Below, piece after piece: positions 8,151-16,751 of a stretch of DNA of 64,000 bases. The position numbers and the translations under genes are program-made. The stretch lies in the NCBI RefSeq assembly GCF_047425865.1, contig NZ_CP179735.1. One strand, 5' to 3'. Each line of letters starts with the position of its first letter. The first letter of the stretch is position 1. The notes under the pieces were generated by a model. The model had not been told where the DNA came from. It ran no database searches and saw only the letters and a list, made by a program, of their open reading frames with translations. The DNA comes from Macrococcoides equi (GTDB taxonomy: Bacteria; Bacillota; Bacilli; Staphylococcales; Staphylococcaceae).

Positions 8151-8732
8151 TTATTTAGAATTTTTAAAGACGTTACGTCCATGATAAAAATATTCAATTC
8201 CAGATAAAATTGTAAAGAATACTGCAATATACATTAATGGATAACCCAGTTTGAAACCAATAAATTGATTAAATGGTTCATTGAGTAATAAAAACGTCAT
8301 AGCAAGCATAGTTACTGCAGTTTTTATCTTTCCTAATTGACCTGCTGCAGATACAAAACCTTGTTCAATCTGTAATAATCTTAAGCCTGTAACTGCAAAT
8401 TCTCTAGCAATAATAACAATAGCCATCCATGAAGGAATTAATCCTAACTCAACAAGTGCAATGAGGCCACTAGATACTAATAATTTGTCTGCCAATGGAT
8501 CAAGAAATTTCCCCATGTTCGTCACAAGCTGCCATTTTCGTGCTAAGTATCCATCTACCCAGTCTGTTAAAGAGGCAAAGATAAAAATTAGTGCTGCGAT
8601 AAACTGTTCTATGCGCATAACATCACTGCCGAAAACGGATAGTTTACCCATGTTGAAATCGGCTAATAAAAATACAAGAAATACTGGAATAAGTAGCACA
8701 CGCGCTACTGTGATTTGATTTGGTATATTCAT
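8151..8732 (-). CDS. pgsA: CDP-diacylglycerol--glycerol-3-phosphate 3-phosphatidyltransferase
   Basis: 193 residues with four or more hydrophobic helices. The CDP-alcohol phosphatidyltransferase signature runs DGYLARKW, then G, then DPLADK (residues about 60-83), matching D-G-x2-A-R-x8-G-x3-D-x3-D. It makes phosphatidylglycerophosphate, the committed step to phosphatidylglycerol in the membrane. It follows rodZ closely, as in other Firmicutes. In staphylococci pgsA is followed by cinA and recA; here the insertion sequence follows and cinA is absent. Confidence 0.97.
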   Translation of the reverse strand: MNIPNQITVARVLLIPVFLVFLLADFNMGKLSVFGSDVMRIEQFIAALIFIFASLTDWVDGYLARKWQLVTNMGKFLDPLADKLLVSSGLIALVELGLIPSWMAIVIIAREFAVTGLRLLQIEQGFVSAAGQLGKIKTAVTMLAMTFLLLNEPFNQFIGFKLGYPLMYIAVFFTILSGIEYFYHGRNVFKNSK

Positions 8733-8766
8733 TTTTTTACTTCCTTTACTTTACTTTATATATTGT

Positions 8767-9621
8767 TTACTTAATCACTTTAAAGAAATATGTTCGTGTG
8801 ATTAAGTTTTCTGCTTCTTTTGGCACCGTAACCTTCTTATCGTTGATATATACAGATAATGAAGTTGAATTACCTGAAATCAAGGTAATACTTTCAACAT
8901 CTTTATCGATTTGCATTGTTTCCTGTTTCATTTCTTTATATGCATAATTCTTCTTTTTATTATCAAAAACCTGTACCCACGTATGGATTTTAGAATCTAC
9001 TTTTAACGTTATTTTATCCTGTGTCTCAACTTCATAAGCTAAATTAGAGCCATCAAAATTCTTATAAGTTAATTTAAGCGGTTCTATTAATTTTTCGTCG
9101 TTCTTCTTTTGTTGCGTCTCTTTTTTTGATTTATCTTCTTTTGATGTGATAACTTTCTCATCATTTTTCTTTTCAACTGTTACATTACGACTCTTATTAA
9201 TATCTTCTGCATGCCATTCACTATTTCGATCAGTAATGATGAATTGAGAAAAAATAAGCCATAATAAAAACAGCACCGTAATAATACCAATTATCCAAAG
9301 TAACAGCTTTTGAGCACCGCTATCATAATGATTAATGGGATGATCACTTTTTATTTTTTTACTTGCTTCCTGTGCGCTTAACTTCCTAATAGGTAACTCT
9401 TCCTGATGCTCAGTAATTAATTGCTCAGCATTTAGATTAACCGCTTTGGCATATTTCTCAATAAATCCACGGATGTAATCAGGATTCGGTAAATTTTCGA
9501 ATTCATTTTTTTCAATCATTTCAATGTATTTCTTTTGAATTTTTATTTTTCTTTCTAAATCAATTAATGTCATTCCAAGCGATTCTCTTTTAGAACGCAA
9601 AATTTGTCCTATTAATTTCAT
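8767..9621 (-). CDS. rodZ: RodZ-like helix-turn-helix membrane protein
   Basis: 284 residues. An N-terminal HTH_25 domain (residues 3-75: RSKRESLGMTLIDLE, IEKNEFENLPNPDYIRGFI) is followed by a cytoplasmic linker, one membrane helix (about 105-130, LLLWIIGIITVLFLLWLIF), a lysine/glutamate-rich low-complexity stretch, and a C-terminal DUF4115-type beta domain (about 185-284). RodZ couples the elongation machinery of the cell wall to the membrane in rods; cocci retain it with an unclear role. AAGGAGG precedes the ATG. It lies between ymfK and pgsA, the conserved position of B. subtilis ymfM. Confidence 0.9.
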   Translation of the reverse strand: MKLIGQILRSKRESLGMTLIDLERKIKIQKKYIEMIEKNEFENLPNPDYIRGFIEKYAKAVNLNAEQLITEHQEELPIRKLSAQEASKKIKSDHPINHYDSGAQKLLLWIIGIITVLFLLWLIFSQFIITDRNSEWHAEDINKSRNVTVEKKNDEKVITSKEDKSKKETQQKKNDEKLIEPLKLTYKNFDGSNLAYEVETQDKITLKVDSKIHTWVQVFDNKKKNYAYKEMKQETMQIDKDVESITLISGNSTSLSVYINDKKVTVPKEAENLITRTYFFKVIK

Positions 9622-9639
9622 ACGTGCCTCCTTTAAAGC

Positions 9640-10434
9640 TTAAAAGAACGCAAATTCATCATTATCAAATAAGTTATTGTTTGATATTTGCTCATAAGTG
9701 ATTTCCTGATCAACTGTTTCCCTTAATTCAATAATATAATCAAAATCTTCTAATGTATAGTCTGTCTTCTGAACAAATAAATCAGGATGTTCAATGACTT
9801 TAGTGGTTGGCAATGACATTACTTCGCGCACTAGATTAAGGTGTTCTGCATTTTGTTTAATTGTTAATGCACCATCAATGATAAAAATATGTTTATCATC
9901 ATACTCACCCTTATATAATTTATTTCTAACTGTCTGTTTGATCATAGTAGATGAAATAAACAGCCATTTTTTGTGGGCACATACACTTGCTGCAACAACT
10001 GATTCAGTTTTACCTACTCGAGGCATACCTCTAACACCAATGACCTGATTACCGTCTTGTTTAAATAACTCAGCCATTAAATCAACTAGTATTCCTAAAT
10101 CCTTACGAATAAATTTAAAAACATGTTTATTGTCGATCGCACGTTCAATGTGCTGTCCATGACGGACTGCTAAACGATCCTGCAATAAAGGTTCACGTAA
10201 CTTAATAATTTCGATATCTTCAAGTTGCGAAATAATTTGTTCAAAACGCGTCACTTTTTCCAGGTTATCTGTTTTAATCAAAAGTCCTCTAACGCCTTGA
10301 TCAACGCCATTTATCGTGATAATACTGATGCCCAGTACACCAAGCAGACTAGAAACATCACCTAAGAGACCTGCTCTATTAACTTTAATTTCATATTCCA
10401 GATACCACTCTATTGTTCTCTGATCAGTAGTCAA
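9640..10434 (-). CDS. ymfK: YmfK family protein (DUF3388) with ACT-like region and P-loop
   Basis: About 264 residues from a TTG start at 10434, chosen because AGGGGGGAT lies just upstream; the frame continues open to 10458 but that would overlap ymfI without a ribosome-binding site. The N-terminal region (YEIKVNRAGLLGDVSSLLGVLGISI) resembles an ACT regulatory fold. GMPRVGKTE near residue 142 is a Walker A motif, so nucleotide binding is likely. The biochemical role is unknown in the family. It is conserved between ymfI and rodZ in Bacillus and staphylococci. Confidence 0.85.
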   Translation of the reverse strand: MTTDQRTIEWYLEYEIKVNRAGLLGDVSSLLGVLGISIITINGVDQGVRGLLIKTDNLEKVTRFEQIISQLEDIEIIKLREPLLQDRLAVRHGQHIERAIDNKHVFKFIRKDLGILVDLMAELFKQDGNQVIGVRGMPRVGKTESVVAASVCAHKKWLFISSTMIKQTVRNKLYKGEYDDKHIFIIDGALTIKQNAEHLNLVREVMSLPTTKVIEHPDLFVQKTDYTLEDFDYIIELRETVDQEITYEQISNNNLFDNDEFAFF

Positions 10435-10445
10435 AAATATCCCCC

Positions 10446-11156
10446 CTATATAAGCCAACCACCATTTACACGATATACAGTACCAGTTACAGATTGAGAA
10501 AACTCATCCAACAGATGAAGTACAGCATGACTCACTTCAGATGCCTGAACCAATCTTTTTTGCGGCAGTTGTGAAATAAGCGATTGAATAGCATCTTCAT
10601 CTAACTGTAAAGTCATTTTACCACTAACTATACCTGGTGCGACAATATTAGCTGTGACATTTGTTAACGCAAGTTCTTTTGCGATAGATTTAATAAACCC
10701 TATTTGTCCTGCTTTCATTGCACTGTAAACAGATTCTGTTGCGCTACCCGTTTCTCCCCAAATAGAACTTATTACTACGATACGTCCCCACTGATTTTGT
10801 AATAGTCCGGGTAATACCCACTGGGTAACTTTAATGAGATTGGCAAGATGGATATGATATTGTGCATTTATGTCACTATCAGTTATATCCTGTATTGATG
10901 CAAAATGAGCAGTCCCCGCAGCATAAATTAAACCGTCTAAATGACTGATCATCCAATCGTCAAATGGAGATATTGTCATCATTTCAGATAAATCAAACCT
11001 TACAAATGAAATTGGGTAATTTTTATATCTATTCATTAAATTATTAATATCTGAATGAAAATAATGCGCAATGACTTCATGTCCCTGGTCAAGTAAATCT
11101 CGTGTGATTTGTGTCCCTATATCACCGCTCGCACCGATTATAAGATACTTACCCAT
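10446..11156 (-). CDS. ymfI: short-chain dehydrogenase/reductase YmfI
   Basis: 236 residues. GASGDIGTQI at residue 8 is the NAD(P)-binding glycine motif, YAAGTAHF near 90 is the NNAG-equivalent, and SSIWGE...YSAMKAG (about 140-160) supplies the catalytic Ser-Tyr-Lys. The C-terminal VTGTVYRVNGGW is typical of FabG-like reductases. The substrate is not known; one proposal for the family is 3-oxoacyl-ACP reduction. It starts 7 bases inside the end of ymfH, so translation is coupled. Confidence 0.9.
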   Translation of the reverse strand: MGKYLIIGASGDIGTQITRDLLDQGHEVIAHYFHSDINNLMNRYKNYPISFVRFDLSEMMTISPFDDWMISHLDGLIYAAGTAHFASIQDITDSDINAQYHIHLANLIKVTQWVLPGLLQNQWGRIVVISSIWGETGSATESVYSAMKAGQIGFIKSIAKELALTNVTANIVAPGIVSGKMTLQLDEDAIQSLISQLPQKRLVQASEVSHAVLHLLDEFSQSVTGTVYRVNGGWLI

Positions 11157-12423
11157 TGCGTTTTACAATCCTGCTGTCAGTAATATTAGCGTGTTCTAAA
11201 GCTGATTGATAAGTCGCTATACAATCTTCTAATGTTAATTGTTCAAGAAGAGGTAATAAATCAAATAAAATAACATCATTAAAATAATACCTTGTAAATT
11301 GATTGGCAATATATTCAGGACTATTCATGCTGGATACATATTCTCCAATTGTTTGTCTTACAATCAATTCAAAAGATTTTTGGTCTTTTAATGCGTCATA
11401 ATTATATAATTGACTGATTAAACGTTGTTTTAATGTATCTGCATCTCGCGTTGCACCTGCAATAAACATATGTGAAAATGTAGGTTCAATCGTAAAGTTA
11501 AAGCCGAAGGAATCATCAATTAATTGATCTTTTAAAAGTGATTGATAAAAATCAGTCTGTTCACCAAAAAGTAGATCCATGGCAAAAATCATTTTTAATT
11601 CTGAGAGAATTAAATTTTCATCACTCTTAAAATTATTCGTTTTTATACCTAACATGATTTTATCCATATGAACGTTATCTTCTGAACTTATTTCCGGTAA
11701 TGCCACGGTGTCAGGCTCGTCAAATGGAAGAATGTCTACAGGGTGAAATGTATTAAACTTTTTCGTAATACTATTAACATAGCTATATAAATCTTCCGGA
11801 TCAACATTTCCCACCACAAACATGACCATATTAGATGGATGATAGAAGGTTTCATAACATTGATATAATGTTTCGTGTGTGATTTTATTTATACTTTCTA
11901 CTGTTCCAGCTATATCCACTTTAACTGGATGCATGTGATACATCGCTTTTAAAGTTTGATAATACAGTCGATAATTAGGTTGATCCTGATACATTTTTAT
12001 TTCTTCTGCAATGATACCTACTTCTTTTTCTACACTTTCTTTTGTAAAATATGGTTCCTGTAACATATCTACAAGTAACTTGATATTTTCTTTTAAAGAT
12101 TCAACGGTCGTAAATAAATAACTTGTCCTGTCATAAGAAGTAAAGGCATTCGCAGAACTCCCATACTTTGAAAACTCATTAAACATATCACCATGTTCTT
12201 TTTCAAACATTTTATGCTCTAGAAAATGAGCGATTCCTTTTGGCATATGAACAACTTTGCCTTCTTGTGTAACAAAATCATTATGTATAGACCCATATTT
12301 AGTAGTCATCGTTACATAAGATTTTTGAAATCCTTTTTTAGGTATAATAAATAATTGCATTCCGTTGTCTAAAACAGCTTCAAAGAGTGTTTCATCGATT
12401 GCTTTATAATAGGTTTGTTTCAT
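11149..12423 (-). CDS. ymfH: M16-family zinc metallopeptidase YmfH
   Basis: 424 residues from the ATG at 12423, which has GAGGGA five bases upstream; the frame is open eight codons further but without such a site. The inverted zinc motif HFLEH (residue about 64) and the downstream EVGIIAEEIKMYQDQ supply the HxxEH...E ligands, so this is the catalytically competent partner. M16 proteins of this type cleave peptides inside a two-domain chamber. The start overlaps the ymfF stop by 4 bases, so YmfF and YmfH are probably made together as a heterodimer. Confidence 0.92.
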   Translation of the reverse strand: MKQTYYKAIDETLFEAVLDNGMQLFIIPKKGFQKSYVTMTTKYGSIHNDFVTQEGKVVHMPKGIAHFLEHKMFEKEHGDMFNEFSKYGSSANAFTSYDRTSYLFTTVESLKENIKLLVDMLQEPYFTKESVEKEVGIIAEEIKMYQDQPNYRLYYQTLKAMYHMHPVKVDIAGTVESINKITHETLYQCYETFYHPSNMVMFVVGNVDPEDLYSYVNSITKKFNTFHPVDILPFDEPDTVALPEISSEDNVHMDKIMLGIKTNNFKSDENLILSELKMIFAMDLLFGEQTDFYQSLLKDQLIDDSFGFNFTIEPTFSHMFIAGATRDADTLKQRLISQLYNYDALKDQKSFELIVRQTIGEYVSSMNSPEYIANQFTRYYFNDVILFDLLPLLEQLTLEDCIATYQSALEHANITDSRIVKRNG

Positions 12424-13649
12424 TCTGATCCCTCGCTTGTTAAACAATAGACTGTATGCAATGTTCCTGTATGGGCAACACGTATAATATCTTCTTTCGT
12501 CACTTTATTTACACCACTCATCCATTGTTCTTCCGAAATTGCTGCTCCAAATGTATTTGAAAACTCTATTTCCACATATCCTTTAGGGCGATCTAGTGAT
12601 TCTTTCTTTTGATTGATGATCATTCTTTTTGCTGTATGTAATAACTCCTCATCAAACTCACCTTTCTTGATACGGCTAAATTCCGTATTAATTGTGTCTA
12701 TCGCCTCAAGTCGCTTATCTTGATTAACCCCACTCAGAACATATAAAATACCACTTCGTGCATCGATTTGACTATGAATCTGATAAGCTAAACTTAATTT
12801 TTCTCTGACATTTGTGAAAAGTAGGCTCGATGGATCGCCACCAAAAATTTGATTTAGGACAATAAATGCAAAATAACTTGACTCAGGATGCTTTACGTCA
12901 AAACGATATCCCATATTTATTCTTGCTTGTTTTGTTTCTATATGCTCAATCATTATTTGCGTATTATCTATTTGTTTTAGTTGAACACCTGATAAATGAA
13001 CTTTTCGTTCAGCAAATGGCAAATATTTTTTTGTTAGTTCATCCACGCGCTCTGCGTCAACATCTCCAACAGCATAGAGATGGACTTCATCTTCATTAAT
13101 TAAACGTTGATATGTATTGAATATTTCTTTACCATTGATTCGCTCTAAGTGATTGATATCACCGAATGATGGGTTTTTCATGGCATCGTCAGCAAACATC
13201 GATTTCAGTAACTGATAAAAACCGTATTGACCCAAATTTTCTTTTATAGCCTGATATTTAGTTAAAAATAAATGTTTTTCTGTGTTAATAAGTTCTTCAC
13301 AGAAAGTATCATCATGAATATTCGGCGAAAATATAACTTCATGTAATAATTTAAATGCTTCTTGTAACAAGTCTTCATCTTCAAGAAATTTATCATTGAT
13401 AATATCAATGCCTAAAGTTAAAACGTGCGCATTATTCTGTTTAATCACATGGCTATATAGATGTGCACCATATAGATGAGCAAGATGATTAATCATCTGT
13501 TGTTCATCAGGATATTTTGCTGAAGTTTTTTGTAAAAGTTTAGATAAAATTGCCCTTTCACTCATCGTATTAATATCCAAAGGGGCTTTGAACTTAAGCA
13601 CAATAGAAATAGTCTTAAATTTATCAGTATTTAATAAGTTGATTGTCAT
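12420..13649 (-). CDS. ymfF: M16-family protein YmfF, probably the non-catalytic partner
   Basis: 409 residues with an M16 fold. The region equivalent to the zinc motif (residues about 30-60, LSKLLQKTSAKYPDEQQM) lacks HxxEH, while the C-terminal part keeps the typical FGGDPSSLLFTNVREKLSLAYQIHS motif. This matches the family pattern of one active and one inactive subunit. It is the first gene of a ymfF-ymfH-ymfI-ymfK run and follows a GntR regulator by 9 bases. Confidence 0.9.
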   Translation of the reverse strand: MTINLLNTDKFKTISIVLKFKAPLDINTMSERAILSKLLQKTSAKYPDEQQMINHLAHLYGAHLYSHVIKQNNAHVLTLGIDIINDKFLEDEDLLQEAFKLLHEVIFSPNIHDDTFCEELINTEKHLFLTKYQAIKENLGQYGFYQLLKSMFADDAMKNPSFGDINHLERINGKEIFNTYQRLINEDEVHLYAVGDVDAERVDELTKKYLPFAERKVHLSGVQLKQIDNTQIMIEHIETKQARINMGYRFDVKHPESSYFAFIVLNQIFGGDPSSLLFTNVREKLSLAYQIHSQIDARSGILYVLSGVNQDKRLEAIDTINTEFSRIKKGEFDEELLHTAKRMIINQKKESLDRPKGYVEIEFSNTFGAAISEEQWMSGVNKVTKEDIIRVAHTGTLHTVYCLTSEGSE

Positions 13650-13658
13650 AAATAACTC

Positions 13659-14375
13659 CTAATTTTTTTTAGTACGTTTAATAACGAACCTAACCTGGCT
13701 CGATTTAAAATAATTTAATGAATACAATATGGGTTGATGCTCTGCATTATAATGAATTTGTTTAAATAATAACAAACTTTCTTCTGGTGTACACTGCAAT
13801 GCATTAGAAATATACGGTTCATAAGCAATGGCTTCTATTTCACTTTCCGCATATTCAACTTTTAATTGTTCTGTTCTATCCATAATTTCCAGTAAAGAAT
13901 GTGTCATAATGTCATGACTTCCTTTGAATGGTGCAGCATCTATTTTATCCAGACAATATACTATCGGTACATCGTCAGCTGTTCTAATACGCTCAATAAC
14001 TGTAATCGCTCTATCATCTGTTATTTTTAATATTGCCTTATCATCAATCGAGGGTTGTTCAATATCGTGACTAATCATTAATGTGCCTGCTGATTGTCCA
14101 GCTTTTTCAATCATTTGAGTAATACTCTTAAGTTCATCGACTGGATATAAGAATAACGGTTTAGATTTAATAAAGTATCCTTCCTGAAAATGTTCTGTAA
14201 TAATCTGTTCAGTCACTAATTCATGAAAAGCTAATTCAATATCATCACGTGATTTATCGATCATTCTTGATATTTCATATTGTGAAGGTAGTGGTTGATG
14301 TTTTGAAAATTTTCCATTATTAATTTGCTCTAAAATCCAGTCTTTTATAAAAACAACTTCATGATTCACTGACAT
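13659..14375 (-). CDS. GntR-family transcriptional regulator (UTRA domain)
   Basis: 238 residues. The N-terminal winged helix (residues about 8-65: KDWILEQINNGKFSKHQPLPSQYEISRMIDKSRDD split over the helix-turn-helix) is followed by a UTRA effector domain (about 85-235: ERIRTADDVPIVYCLDKID, LLLFKQIHYN). It is the YmfC-type regulator located between ftsK and ymfF. The effector is unknown. AGAGGGG precedes the start. It is close enough to both neighbours to be in one operon with ftsK upstream (15 bases) and ymfF downstream (9 bases). Confidence 0.9.
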   Translation of the reverse strand: MSVNHEVVFIKDWILEQINNGKFSKHQPLPSQYEISRMIDKSRDDIELAFHELVTEQIITEHFQEGYFIKSKPLFLYPVDELKSITQMIEKAGQSAGTLMISHDIEQPSIDDKAILKITDDRAITVIERIRTADDVPIVYCLDKIDAAPFKGSHDIMTHSLLEIMDRTEQLKVEYAESEIEAIAYEPYISNALQCTPEESLLLFKQIHYNAEHQPILYSLNYFKSSQVRFVIKRTKKN

Positions 14376-14390
14376 GACTGACCCCTCTTT

Positions 14391-16685
14391 CTAATCTTCA
14401 TTATATTCAATCAATACCGCACGCGGTTTACTTCCCGTGCTTGGACCTATCACACCATTCGACTCTAATTCATCAATTAATCTTGCTGCTCTATTATATC
14501 CAATACGAAATTGACGTTGTAATAAACTTGCTGAGGCCTTCTGTTTTTCTACAACGAATTGATAAGCATCCATGTACAATTCATCCTCTGACTCACTCTG
14601 ACTAGTTGTTTCTTCGGTCGGTTCAAGTGATTTAATATAATTTGCAGACTGCTGATCACAAACAAATTTTACTATACCTTCTACTTCAGCATCGGATAAA
14701 AATGCACCTTGAATACGTTTAGGTTTAGATTCACCGTAAGGTAAATAAAGCATGTCGCCTTTACCAAGTAATTTTTCTGCACCTTGCATATCAAGAATTG
14801 TTCTTGAATCAACAGCTGAACTAACACTAAAAGCAATTCTGGATGGAATGTTAGCTTTAATAAGTCCCGTAATAACATCAACTGACGGACGCTGTGTTGC
14901 AATAATTAAATGAATACCCGCAGCACGTGCCATCTGTGCAAGCCTCATAATAGCTGCTTCAACATCTTTACTTGCTACCATCATTAAATCTGCTAATTCA
15001 TCAACAATAACCACGATATATGGCAATTCTGCATTTTTCTCGCCGAGTTCTTCATTCTGTCTTTTCAAGTAATTATTATAACCTTTAATGTTTCTCGTAC
15101 CGGTATGACTGAATAAATCATAGCGACGTTCCATTTCTCCAACAATCTTCTGTAACGCCTGAGCTGCTTTTTGTGGATTGGTAACGACAGGTGTAAGTAG
15201 ATGCGGCACACCATTATAAACATTTAATTCAACCATTTTAGGATCAATCATCATTAGTTTCACTTCATGAGGCTTTGCATGCATTAAAATACTCGTAATA
15301 ATACCATTAATACATACAGATTTACCGCTACCAGTGGCCCCGGCAACTAATAGATGAGGCATTTTATCAAGTTCAGCAGTCACGGCCTCTCCACTAATAT
15401 CTCTGCCAAGAACAACTTTTAACTTATTCTCTTGTACTGGAGACGCTTCAATAACCTCTCTTAATGTCACCATTGAAATCGAACTATTAGGAACTTCAAT
15501 CCCTACTGCAGACTTACCAGGTATCGGAGCTTCAATTCGTATATCCTTTGCTGCCAGTGCTAACGCAATATCATTGTGGAGATTGACAATACGACTGACC
15601 TTAACACCCATTGCTGGTTGCACTTCATATTGTGTAACAGCAGGTCCGATTCTAATTTGAGAGACCTTCGCATTGACACCAAAGTTTTTTAATGTTGATT
15701 CCAGTAATTGTCCTCTTTTTTTTACTGCCTGCATATTTGATCTTGCTTTTGCAGGAGCTTCAGCCAATAAAGTAATGGGTGGTAACTGATAATGAACATT
15801 TTCAGGCTCGCTCGTTTCACTTTGCTCAGTAGATTCAACATCATCAGTGGAAGATGAATTAACCTTTTCTATTTGACGCACAGATTGTGAATGTTCTTTC
15901 GGCTTAAGCGCTTCAGTATTTACTTTACTTTTATCCTCCTGAACTTGTTCATCAATCATTTGGTTACCATCATAAATAGGAATTTCATCTTCATTCATAT
16001 AATCTTCATTCGGCATACGCGTTATCTCAGGTAAATTTGATACATCTTTAACAGTCTGATTCTTTTTTCTTTCACTTTGCTGTTGTAGTTGATATTTTGC
16101 TTGTCTGGATAATGACTTAGACTTTTCAATCTGGTAAAGTAAAAACTTTTGAGATGACTGTCTAATTGAACGTCCTAATATAAGAAGAATACTTAAAATA
16201 ATCATAATGATAGATAATATAAGCGCACCAAACACACTTAACAGAGTAGAGAAAACTGAATCAAATAAAAAACCAATGATGCCTCCACCAAAAAAATGAA
16301 AACCTGATTTGGACTGTAGTTCAAAAATCCTGTCAAAAACTGGTGGAACTGCTTTCCCTTTTAAAAAATGTTGTATTACCTGAAGAAAGGATGGTGTACT
16401 GATAAGTAACATCAACCAGCCATTAACACGTCGATTCATGGGAATCCATTTATTGTTCACTGCATAATATAGCGTGACTAAAATAATCAATATGTAAGCG
16501 TAGAATCTTGCCGATCCAAATAAATATGTCATCACACTGTCGAGTCCTACACCAATTAGTCCAAACTGAAATAAACCTAGCATAAGAATACCTATTAAAC
16601 ATATTGCGACAACAAAACGATATGGCTCATTACTCTTTTTTCTTGTCGACTTTTTTTTACGTGTTGTTTTTTTCTTAAGCGCCAT
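14391..16685 (-). CDS. ftsK: DNA translocase FtsK/SpoIIIE
   Basis: 764 residues from the ATG at 16685 (AGGTG upstream); eleven further codons upstream are open but not supported. A basic N-terminus is followed by four membrane helices (residues about 22-170), a variable linker (about 200-300), then the motor: Walker A GATGSGKS near 450, Walker B VIVDELADLMM near 560, and a C-terminal gamma winged helix (about 695-764, QRQFRIGYNRAARLIDELE) that reads KOPS/SRS-type sequences. It pumps chromosome DNA through the closing septum. Confidence 0.96.
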   Translation of the reverse strand: MALKKKTTRKKKSTRKKSNEPYRFVVAICLIGILMLGLFQFGLIGVGLDSVMTYLFGSARFYAYILIILVTLYYAVNNKWIPMNRRVNGWLMLLISTPSFLQVIQHFLKGKAVPPVFDRIFELQSKSGFHFFGGGIIGFLFDSVFSTLLSVFGALILSIIMIILSILLILGRSIRQSSQKFLLYQIEKSKSLSRQAKYQLQQQSERKKNQTVKDVSNLPEITRMPNEDYMNEDEIPIYDGNQMIDEQVQEDKSKVNTEALKPKEHSQSVRQIEKVNSSSTDDVESTEQSETSEPENVHYQLPPITLLAEAPAKARSNMQAVKKRGQLLESTLKNFGVNAKVSQIRIGPAVTQYEVQPAMGVKVSRIVNLHNDIALALAAKDIRIEAPIPGKSAVGIEVPNSSISMVTLREVIEASPVQENKLKVVLGRDISGEAVTAELDKMPHLLVAGATGSGKSVCINGIITSILMHAKPHEVKLMMIDPKMVELNVYNGVPHLLTPVVTNPQKAAQALQKIVGEMERRYDLFSHTGTRNIKGYNNYLKRQNEELGEKNAELPYIVVIVDELADLMMVASKDVEAAIMRLAQMARAAGIHLIIATQRPSVDVITGLIKANIPSRIAFSVSSAVDSRTILDMQGAEKLLGKGDMLYLPYGESKPKRIQGAFLSDAEVEGIVKFVCDQQSANYIKSLEPTEETTSQSESEDELYMDAYQFVVEKQKASASLLQRQFRIGYNRAARLIDELESNGVIGPSTGSKPRAVLIEYNED

Positions 16686-16702
16686 TTTTTCACCTGCTTT
16701 AT

Positions 16703-16746
16703 ATAAACAAATAAACAAGCTAAAAATAGCTTGTTTATTTGTTTAT
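16703..16746 (-). terminator. terminator after rnjB
   Basis: A perfect 20-bp inverted repeat (16703-16722 and 16727-16746) with an AAAA loop lies between rnjB and ftsK. The base of the stem is A/T-rich and on the minus strand its descending arm reads TTGTTTATTTGTTTAT, acting as the T-rich tract. It sits directly in front of the ftsK ribosome-binding site. Confidence 0.7.
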
Positions 16747-16751
16747 TTTGT